Assembly: GCA_027459365.1 (NCBI GenBank)
Contig: DAIDIM010000141.1
Span: 1-5,080, forward strand
Source: Chlamydiota bacterium
GTDB lineage: Bacteria; Chlamydiota; Chlamydiia; Chlamydiales; SM23-39
Direction of reading: 5' to 3'
DNA: 5,080 nt
Made by a program: the position numbers and the translations under genes. Below are positions 1-4,822 of this stretch, piece by piece (positions within the stretch are counted from its first letter, which is position 1; every line of letters begins with the position of its first letter). The notes under the pieces were generated by a model. That model was not told where the DNA came from and did not search any database. It saw nothing but the letters and a program-made list of their open reading frames with translations.

Positions 1-706
1 TATCCTCACCTCCTCCATACCTGTTGAATCCTTTAACCTGTACATGAGTGGGTATTTGATATAATAGACCCGTTCTTAATTCTAAAAAGTGGTGTTTCCT
101 GAAATGAAAAAGACTAGATGCGCCTAATCCAATGATGGAATCATAGGATCCGTCCCCAAAAACATCGGTTCTTTTGTTCGCAGGATTCAGATGCTGATAT
201 TTTCCTGAAGGAAATCTTTCAGATAATATGAGCATGATCGAAGGAATATAAGAGTCTTTTTCCGAGGCATAAAGTTGAAAGTTAAATCCCCAAAAAATAT
301 CGCCCAAACCCCATTTTGAGATACTATCGGTTGCATTATATTTGACTGTAATAGTGAGATTCATGCTCATAAAAGAACTTAATCCAACTGCTGATCTTAA
401 TATTTGATCTATCCTATAAAAAGGAGATATTAATTTGTGAGAATGCCAACGTTCATCATATGAGGCGAAGTCTTTTCTCCCAAAAACGGCAGGTTGCAGT
501 TTTACCTGTCCTTTTGGGGTTGTTAATCCACTTGGCGTAAAAAGTAATCCAGTAAACCATGGAACATAAGATCCCTTATCTGCCTGACAGAAGATCTCAG
601 TACTTTCTGAATGAGATTGACAGCAATGTTCTATTGAACTATTTGAGAATCCTTTAAGAACTAAGAGCACAGAAAGAAACAAATATGGAATGCACGGCTG
701 AAACAT
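1..706 (-). CDS. Predicted outer-membrane barrel protein, exported (C-terminus beyond window)
   Basis: An uninterrupted minus-strand frame runs from the ATG at 706-704 to the window edge, giving 235 codons plus one base with no stop. Residues 4-18 are strongly hydrophobic (PCIPYLFLSVLLVLKGF) and look like a signal peptide, although a positive N-region is missing. The rest is rich in alternating aromatic and polar strands typical of an outer-membrane barrel. Visible motifs are WFTGLLFTPSG (50-60), a GDIFWGFNFQLY strand (135-146) and SERFPSGKYQHLNP (162-175), followed by a GDGSYDS turn. From memory these resemble uncharacterised barrel proteins of Legionella-like bacteria and environmental chlamydiae with a W-F-T-G-P-L-L-x-P-S-G motif; this is recall, not a search. 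No Shine-Dalgarno lies just upstream, and the IS begins 14 bases before the start codon, so native expression signals have been displaced. The frame is intact, so the gene may still be expressed from a new promoter or may be silent. Function unknown; export and barrel fold are inferred. Confidence 0.72.
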   Translation of the reverse strand, partial: MFQPCIPYLFLSVLLVLKGFSNSSIEHCCQSHSESTEIFCQADKGSYVPWFTGLLFTPSGLTTPKGQVKLQPAVFGRKDFASYDERWHSHKLISPFYRIDQILRSAVGLSSFMSMNLTITVKYNATDSISKWGLGDIFWGFNFQLYASEKDSYIPSIMLILSERFPSGKYQHLNPANKRTDVFGDGSYDSIIGLGASSLFHFRKHHFLELRTGLLYQIPTHVQVKGFNRYGGGED

Positions 707-717
707 AATATGTCGAC

Positions 718-744
718 TATAGGTCCCGACAAATGAATTGATAG
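718..744 (+). repeat. Left terminal inverted repeat of the IS (includes target TA)
   Basis: Reading inward from 718, 25 of 27 bases match the right end read inward from 2111. The two mismatches are at 726 (C against T) and 737 (A against T). The shared core is GGTCNCGACAAATGA followed by TTGATAG. Similarity stops sharply after 744. The first TA (718-719) is the likely duplicated target. Confidence 0.88.
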
Positions 745-772
745 GTTTTTGTATCGGTTTTGTCGTACAAAT

Positions 773-1126
773 TCACCGTAAATCTGTCATTTTTTCTGAT
801 ACTGCATCCTCTTTCCAAAATTCGTCTTCCACCTTTTTTACTTGCTTAATGAGCTTGGTACATGTTTCTGCCGTTACTTTATCGAAGGCTTTTTCTAATT
901 GAGTTTCTAAGCCTTTCATGGTGAAATTACAGTTTCTTGCTATTTCATTTTTGAGAACGCCCCAGCAAATTTCTATTGGCTGTAATTCTGGATGGTAAGG
1001 AGGTGTTCGTAAAATTTCGTGACCATGCGCTTTGGCCATTTCGTCTATTGCATAGGTAGGCTCCGGGGCCAATTTAGCCAACATCTCTATCAATTCTACT
1101 TTCAAGCAATCCGGACTGCAAAAATT
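773..1126 (-). CDS. Transposase C-terminal part (catalytic E), -1 frame
   Basis: This is the 3' part of the IS630/Tc1-like transposase, in the -1 frame relative to the upstream part. The frame opens right after a TAA at 1129-1127 and ends at TGA 775-773. It has no start of its own with a ribosome binding site; a TTG at 1105 is the only early start-like codon, and it lies inside sequence that belongs to the transposase fold, so independent translation is unlikely. The segment reads CSPDCLKVELIEML, then YAIDEMAKAHGHEILRTPPY, then HPELQPIEICWGVLKNE. The last is the Tc1-like HP-x-L-x-PIE-x-x-W block that carries the third acidic residue of the triad. Joined by a -1 slip at the five T (1124-1120), the complete transposase is 418 residues from the preferred start and the catalytic E is residue 353. 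The overlapping third frame is not coding. Confidence 0.85.
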   Translation of the reverse strand, partial: NFCSPDCLKVELIEMLAKLAPEPTYAIDEMAKAHGHEILRTPPYHPELQPIEICWGVLKNEIARNCNFTMKGLETQLEKAFDKVTAETCTKLIKQVKKVEDEFWKEDAVSEKMTDLR

Positions 1127-2028
1127 TTATTCTCTCCAAGCCATTGCAACATTCGTTCTTTAGAACATGTATCTGTGGGAGCTGATAGACCTGAAAGCAC
1201 ATTGTGATACGATGCATTGTCCATAACAATGATAGATTGAGGAGGGATGTTTGGAAGCAATTTTTCACAAAACCATTTTTGAAAAATCTCCCAAGTCATC
1301 TGCCCATGATAATCTCCAGTTTTCTTTGTGCTTTTAAAGATCACTTTGGCGTTGGGCACCCATCCATCTTTTGTAATGGCGTTTATAATAACGAAACGCT
1401 CTCCGTTACCTGTTGGTTTCTGCACCCACGGACCATCCTCACGGTAATACCAAATAAGATCATTGCTATGATTTTTATTTACATAGGACTCGTCCAGATA
1501 TACTTCAGGACGAAGAGCCCCTCCGTTTGGCAAGCGATTATTCATCATTTTTCGTAGATATCTGCGACGAGCAGCAATCACGTAATCTTTCTCTTTAAGA
1601 TGTTGTGTGCGAGTGCCTCTGCCAAATTCAAAACCCCATCGGTCCAAGGTTCGAGCTAAAGTTCTTTCATGAAATTCCTCAGTAGATTCCTCCTGGAGAA
1701 AACTTAAGATCGTATCAATTGTGATATGCCTTCCTTCTGCGTTTGCCTTTCGAATGTAGGCGCGAACTTTTTCTTGATGAGAAGCGTCTATTGCATATTC
1801 AGGACAACCTTTTGGTTTTGGTGGAACGTTAAGGTTTTGCGGATCTTTTTGATAACTTGCCATTGTCCTATTGACCGTCGCCAATCCAATACCCAAGGCA
1901 TCAGCTGTCATCTGCGCGCTAGAATCTTTGGGGCCTGACTCAGGTCTGTTACGATCAAAGTATTGCTTCAGCGTAACTATGAAATTTTTCTCTTCTGGAG
2001 TAAAAGGTCTGCCACGCGGATGAGACAT
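1102..2028 (-). CDS. Transposase N-terminal part (HTH and catalytic D-D), IS630/Tc1-like
   Basis: This is the DNA-binding and first catalytic part of the transposase, 308 residues to its own stop. I prefer the ATG at 2028 (MSHPRGRPFTPEEK) because GGAG at 2038-2035 stands 6 bases upstream and a good promoter ends at 2060. The frame is open as far as a TTG at 2091 within the terminal repeat, but that start has no ribosome site. Residues about 40-60 (MTADALGIGLATVNRTMASY) form a helix-turn-helix. RTLDRWGFEFGRG near 127-139 is typical of Tc1/IS630 proteins. The first acidic residue is D179 in EVYLDESYVNKNH, and the second is D270 in SIIVMDNASYHN. The frame then meets TGA in KIFAVRIA, before the third acidic residue. 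Continuing in the -1 frame after KIF restores the conserved sequence. Whether the slip is programmed, a mutation or a sequencing error in a homopolymer cannot be told here. Confidence 0.85.
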   Translation of the reverse strand: MSHPRGRPFTPEEKNFIVTLKQYFDRNRPESGPKDSSAQMTADALGIGLATVNRTMASYQKDPQNLNVPPKPKGCPEYAIDASHQEKVRAYIRKANAEGRHITIDTILSFLQEESTEEFHERTLARTLDRWGFEFGRGTRTQHLKEKDYVIAARRRYLRKMMNNRLPNGGALRPEVYLDESYVNKNHSNDLIWYYREDGPWVQKPTGNGERFVIINAITKDGWVPNAKVIFKSTKKTGDYHGQMTWEIFQKWFCEKLLPNIPPQSIIVMDNASYHNVLSGLSAPTDTCSKERMLQWLGENKIFAVRIA

Positions 2029-2059
2029 AGAGGGCTCCATCTGGGTAATAAAACGACCC

Positions 2060-2087
2060 ATTATATCATGAAAAATTTTCATGTCTA
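2060..2087 (-). promoter_or_regulatory. Transposase promoter with palindromic spacer
   Basis: On the minus strand a perfect -10 TATAAT (2065-2060) stands 16 bp from TAGACA (2087-2082), a 5/6 match to the sigma70 -35. The spacer and the end of the -35 are occupied by a perfect palindrome around a central A, CATGAAAAATTTTCATG (2067-2083). The -35 overlaps the inner end of the right terminal repeat, so transposase bound to the repeat would block its own promoter. The predicted transcript starts near 2053, about 25 bases before the ATG at 2028. Confidence 0.6.
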
Positions 2088-2111
2088 TCAAATCATTTGT
2101 CGAGACCTATA
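2085..2111 (-). repeat. Right terminal inverted repeat of the IS (includes target TA)
   Basis: Read inward from 2111 this matches the left end over 27 bases with two mismatches. TA at 2110-2111 is the second copy of the duplicated target. The inner end overlaps the transposase -35 box. Confidence 0.88.
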
Positions 2112-2132
2112 GGTATATCGACAGCTCCTAAG
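2112..2132 (-). promoter_or_regulatory. Displaced 5' leader of the barrel-protein gene (AGGAG and half palindrome)
   Basis: Before the IS arrived this segment lay directly upstream of the gene that now starts at 706. It holds AGGAG (2129-2125, minus strand) and TGTCGA (2123-2118), which is the inverted partner of TCGACA at 716-711 on the other side of the IS. In the uninterrupted leader the six-base arms would flank a nine-base loop, and the loop contains the CTAG used as target. Folding of this hairpin would bring AGGAG to within about five bases of the start codon. The reconstruction is direct; the function is inferred. Confidence 0.4.
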
Positions 2133-2169
2133 TTTATATGTTCTTTTTTATAAATTCAAGAGTTTGATC

Positions 2170-2235
2170 CCAAATTCAGCAGAAAAGAAATGGAAAGGCA
2201 TTTTTTTAGCCATTATAGTTGGTTTCTGAATTTGG
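2170..2235. repeat. Perfect 10-bp inverted repeat, 46-base spacing, intergenic
   Basis: CCAAATTCAG at 2170-2179 is the exact reverse complement of CTGAATTTGG at 2226-2235. The arms are AT-rich and the 46-base loop contains a seven-T run but no good inner stem. It lies between the IS and the promoter of the VOC operon. It could be the ends of a small mobile remnant, a regulatory structure, or chance. The remainder of 2133-2280 holds no gene that I can support. Confidence 0.4.
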
Positions 2236-2280
2236 ATTAGCTAAATTCTATAAACTTTTGCCAATCGCGTTGTATATTTT

Positions 2281-2310
2281 TTGACTGATATATGTCTCTT
2301 GATGTATCTA
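2281..2310 (+). promoter_or_regulatory. Candidate sigma70-like promoter of the VOC operon
   Basis: TTGACT (2281-2286, 5/6 to TTGACA) and TATCTA (2305-2310, 4/6 to TATAAT) are separated by 18 bp. Transcription would start near 2317, about 23 bases before the VOC start codon, leaving room for the ribosome site GAGGAG at 2326-2331. No terminator or further strong promoter is seen before the exporter gene, which fits one transcript. Confidence 0.5.
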
Positions 2311-2339
2311 GTGGAAATAGCAATTGAGGAGTGTGAAAA

Positions 2340-2729
2340 ATGGGCCTGAAGATCACAAAATTCAACCATCTTACAATAGCCGCCCCAAAAGGGGAACATG
2401 ATACAGTAACATGGTTTTATGAAAAAGTTTTAGGACTAAAAAAGTTGACCCCTCCAAGTAATCTAACCGCCTCCTATGATGTGTGGTGGTATGAACTCGG
2501 AGATAAAGTATTGCATGTGGATTTCAGCCCTCCTTTCATTAAGGTGCCACATAATCGCCATATGTGCATTGAAGTGGCAAATTTAGACGAAGCTCGCAAA
2601 CATTTCCATAGCTTTGATATTGAAACGCGAGCAGATGCCGATGTCCCTCAATATCTCCGATTTCACGTAGATGATCCATTTGGAAACGGAATTGAAGTTG
2701 TAGAACCAAGAAATCCTAAAAAAGGATAA
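2340..2729 (+). CDS. VOC superfamily (glyoxalase/bleomycin-resistance fold) protein
   Basis: The 129-residue product has the length and pattern of a single two-module VOC protein: FNHLTIAAP at the first strand (8-16), FYEKVLGLKKL (26-36), a central strand KVLHVDF (56-62), HMCIEVANLDEARKHF (74-89) opening the second module, and the family signature FHVDDPFGNGIEVVEP (108-123). Candidate metal ligands at the usual positions are H10, H59 or H74, and E119 or E122. VOC members include glyoxalase I, fosfomycin-modifying enzymes, dioxygenases and metal-free binders such as bleomycin-resistance proteins; the substrate cannot be told here. No signal peptide, so cytoplasmic. The ATG at 2340 has GAGGAG 8 bases upstream. 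It is the first gene of a run, with the next start 5 bases after its TAA. An adjoining drug-exporter gene makes a role in detoxification plausible, but this is inference. Confidence 0.88.
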   Translation: MGLKITKFNHLTIAAPKGEHDTVTWFYEKVLGLKKLTPPSNLTASYDVWWYELGDKVLHVDFSPPFIKVPHNRHMCIEVANLDEARKHFHSFDIETRADADVPQYLRFHVDDPFGNGIEVVEPRNPKKG

Positions 2730-2734
2730 TTCTT

Positions 2735-3466
2735 ATGACAAATTCCATTGATCTCATTAAACGCAGAGGGAAATTGCGCGTTGGTGTTGCTGCAGACCTG
2801 CCAGGGAAAAGTTACTTAAATCCTCAAACAAATCAAATGGAAGGCTTCGAGGTTGATTTAGCACGTATGATAACCAAGGAGATATTTGGCAACGAAGATA
2901 ATGTAGAATTTATAAAAGTTCTTGGAAAGGAGAGGCAAAATTCCATTGTTCAAGACCGTGTCGATCTTGTAATTTCTCTGTTTACAATTACACGCGAGCG
3001 TTTAGAGCATGTCGCTTTTTCTAAACCCTACTATATTGATACAGAAGCTCTTTTAGTTCTTAAAGAAGGTCCGATAAAAAGTTTATCAGATTTGAAGGGA
3101 AAAAAAGTGGCAGTTATAGAAAACAGCGCTACCCTGACTAGTCTTGAAGAGGAATTTCCAGAAGCTGAAGCAGTTCCTGTAAAAAGTAAGTCAGATGCAA
3201 TTCAAGATATAAGAGAACATCGCGTCGCAGCTTTGATCAACACTTATGTCAACCTCTCTTTGATGCTTCCGACTTTGAAAGATGCAGCTTCGTTTAGTCT
3301 ATTGGACACTGGAGATCAATTCCCTATTAAGGAATACGCTGTAGGGATAAAAAAAGATAGACAGGATCTGGTTAAATTCGTCAGCGATGCAATATCTAAA
3401 TTTGAAGCAAATGGGACTTTGAAAAAAAAGCTTAAAGAACATGGTTGGAGCAGGGAAACTTCATGA
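2735..3466 (+). CDS. Family-3 solute-binding-fold protein without signal peptide, copy 1
   Basis: The 243 residues cover a complete family-3 (amino-acid type) periplasmic-binding fold: SIDLIKRRGKLRVGVA at the start, MEGFEVDLARMI (35-46), RVDLVISLFTITRERLEHVAFSKPYY in the first lobe, LSDLKGKKVAVIE (117-129) opening the second lobe, and YAVGIKKDRQDLV with the closing helix to 243. R89 in TITRER is at the place of the arginine that holds the ligand carboxylate in this family. The usual second-lobe acidic residue is not evident; the stretch reads VAALINTYVNL. The protein starts straight at the mature fold: there is no hydrophobic leader or lipobox, so it should stay in the cytoplasm. AAAGGA (2721-2726) is 8 bases before the ATG, inside the end of the VOC gene. 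No ABC permease or ATPase gene is nearby. Alternatives are a ligand sensor, a sequestering protein or a dehydratase-like enzyme of the same fold. Confidence 0.87.
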   Translation: MTNSIDLIKRRGKLRVGVAADLPGKSYLNPQTNQMEGFEVDLARMITKEIFGNEDNVEFIKVLGKERQNSIVQDRVDLVISLFTITRERLEHVAFSKPYYIDTEALLVLKEGPIKSLSDLKGKKVAVIENSATLTSLEEEFPEAEAVPVKSKSDAIQDIREHRVAALINTYVNLSLMLPTLKDAASFSLLDTGDQFPIKEYAVGIKKDRQDLVKFVSDAISKFEANGTLKKKLKEHGWSRETS

Positions 3467-4194
3467 CATCTTGTATCGATCGTATCAAGAATAGAGGGAA
3501 ATTGCGTATTGCTGTTTCTGTCGATTACCAACCGGGAAAAATTTACTGGACTCCCCAAACAAATATCCTCGAAGGATTCGAAGCGGATTTAGGGCGTTTA
3601 TTTGCCGAGGAATTATTAGGAAATGGTAACCAAATCGAATTTATTAAGGTGATGTTCAGCGAAAGGGTGAATTGTCTTGTTGAAAGACAAGTAGATCTCG
3701 TTATTTCGATATTTAAAATCATGAAAGAACGTTTAGATCAAATACTCTTTTCGAAACCCTACTTCATTGATAAATTGTCTCTATTGACTATTAAAGAGGG
3801 CTCAATAAAACACTTGTCTGATCTAAAAAGAAAAAAAGTGGCAATCGCAGATAAAACCTTTATTTTTGAAAATTTCAAGAAGGACTTTCCTGAAGCAGAA
3901 ATCGTTCTTGCACAGGACATTCCCGAAGGGATTCGATCTCTGGAAAGTTCTTCTGTGGAAGCCTTTGCTTGTCTTTACACAACTGCAATGACTGTAAAAA
4001 CCAATTGGAGCGGAGGAGGTCAGTTCGCGATCCTCGATACAGGAAATCAGTTTTCCGCTAAAGATTATGCTGTAGGAATCAATAAGGACTGTCGCGATCT
4101 ATATGACTTCATCAACACGTGTTTACACAAATTCGAAGCCAAAGCTATTTTACAAGATCTGCTTAAAAAACATAATATTTACCCTCACAAGTGA
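3463..4194 (+). CDS. Family-3 solute-binding-fold protein without signal peptide, copy 2
   Basis: This is a tandem paralogue of the preceding gene, with the same length of 243 residues. I choose the ATG at 3463 over a TTG at 3445 because MTSCIDRIKNRGKLRIAV then aligns with MTNSIDLIKRRGKLRVGV of copy 1, AGGGA lies 6 bases upstream, and the ATG overlaps the preceding TGA in an ATGA, a sign of coupled translation. Shared blocks include LEGFEADLGRLF, QVDLVISIFKIMKERL, FSKPYFIDKL, LSDLKRKKVAI, LLDTG-type ILDTGNQF and YAVGINKDCRDL. R90 keeps the carboxylate-binding position, but the T of TITRER is replaced (KIMKER), and the second lobe differs (FACLYTTAMTV), so the ligand may differ from copy 1. 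No signal peptide. Divergence is clear at protein level while length and core are kept, which argues that both genes are or recently were under selection. Confidence 0.87.
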   Translation: MTSCIDRIKNRGKLRIAVSVDYQPGKIYWTPQTNILEGFEADLGRLFAEELLGNGNQIEFIKVMFSERVNCLVERQVDLVISIFKIMKERLDQILFSKPYFIDKLSLLTIKEGSIKHLSDLKRKKVAIADKTFIFENFKKDFPEAEIVLAQDIPEGIRSLESSSVEAFACLYTTAMTVKTNWSGGGQFAILDTGNQFSAKDYAVGINKDCRDLYDFINTCLHKFEAKAILQDLLKKHNIYPHK

Positions 4195-4198
4195 AAAT

Positions 4199-4822
4199 AT
4201 GGAAAATTGGATCGACGCTATAAAAAAAAGGATTAAGCTGAGTGTCGTGTCGCAGGAACACTGCCAGGGAAAAGCTACTTAAATCCGCAAACAAATAAAA
4301 TGGAGGGATTTGAAGCAGACTTAGCACGTTTGATTACGGGAGAACTGCTTGGCAATAAAGGTCGAGTCGAATTTATAAAAATCCTAAGTTTTGAAAGGGT
4401 GTTTGCTCTTAAAGAAAATCGTGTTGATCTCGTTTTTTTTTACATTTGCGATTACTCAAGAACGTTTAGATCAATTCGAATTTTCTAAGCCTTATTTTTC
4501 TGATAAACTTGTGTTTTTTAGTTATTAAAGAAGGACCAATAAAACGTTTTCTGATTTAAAAGGTAAAAAAATTGCCCTCACAAAAAGTGTGTTACCGGAA
4601 AATGAGCTTTCAGGAGTTAAGAAAGATTGTTTTAATTTGGTTGATTTTATTAACAATTTGTTAGCTTCATTTGAAATGAGGGGAATTTTAAAATCATTGT
4701 TAAAAAAAGTATTGTTGGATAACTTAACTTGTATGACGGAAATCGCAAACCCAGGGTCCAATTTTTTGAAACACTTTTGTGTCATTTTAGGAATTATCTA
4801 TGAGCGGACCCACAAACGCTAA
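4199..4822 (+). pseudogene. Third family-3 binding-fold copy, frameshifted and internally deleted
   Basis: The sequence starts like the two intact copies (MENWIDAIKKRIKL) five bases after the stop of copy 2, then breaks. A 1-base loss near 4247-4248 is needed to continue into VAGTLPGKSYLNPQTNKMEG and on to FEADLARLITGELLGN. A run of nine T at 4433-4441 adds one base before TFAITQERLDQFEFSKPYF. A run of six T at 4514-4519 adds another before VIKEGPIKR. A further 1-base loss at about 4547-4550 leads to SDLKGKKIALTKS. The text then jumps to SGVKKDCFNLVDFINNLLASFE, skipping about 70 codons of the second lobe present in copies 1 and 2. Recognisable homology ends near 4712, while the final frame runs to a stop at 4822, inside the next gene. 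The leftover open pieces (4300-4488 and 4589-4822) are fragments of this one gene, not genes. It cannot make a full binding fold. Confidence 0.85.

Larger units (their letters stand above)
720..2109 (-). mobile_element. IS630/Tc1-like insertion sequence, complete ends, split transposase
   Basis: The element is about 1,390 bp and carries one minus-strand transposase split into two frames. Its ends are imperfect inverted repeats beginning TATAGGTC and ending TTGATAG. A TA dinucleotide at 718-719 and another at 2110-2111 is the expected target duplication of the IS630/Tc1/mariner group. Removing the element and one TA restores CTAG, which is the preferred target I know for IS630 itself. The transposase triad has 82 residues between the second D and the E, much wider than the usual 34-43; I recall a DD82E group called Sailor described from both bacteria and eukaryotes. 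The exact outer boundary is uncertain by the TA dinucleotide. Activity depends on whether the frameshift is programmed or a mutation. Confidence 0.9.

Noticed and set aside
727..765. CGACAAA and TTTGTCG pair after the transposase as a terminator
   Set aside because: The stem has only seven base pairs with a 25-base loop and no T run after it in the transposase direction, so it does not look like an intrinsic terminator.
1074..1268. Minus-strand 64-codon frame overlapping the transposase junction
   Set aside because: It is the third frame over sequence that encodes conserved transposase residues in the other two frames, and it contains no recognisable motif.
1019..1938. Plus-strand open frames at 1019-1207, 1204-1557 and 1726-1938
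   Set aside because: They lie antisense to the transposase, whose motifs are clear on the minus strand. They have no family features and no ribosome sites that I can see.
2029..2091. Longer transposase start at TTG 2091 or ATG 2082
   Set aside because: Those starts lie in the terminal repeat or promoter, upstream of the predicted transcript start, and lack a ribosome site. ATG 2028 has GGAG at proper distance.
3316..3558. Minus-strand 80-codon frame
   Set aside because: It is antisense to the end of binding-fold copy 1 and the start of copy 2, both clearly coding.
4525..4785. Minus-strand 86-codon frame
   Set aside because: It is antisense to the decayed third copy, whose plus-strand similarity to copies 1 and 2 explains the region.
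4733..4822. Small gene starting MTEIANPG between the third copy and the exporter
   Set aside because: It is merely the in-frame tail of the broken copy, has no ribosome site, and overlaps the exporter start.
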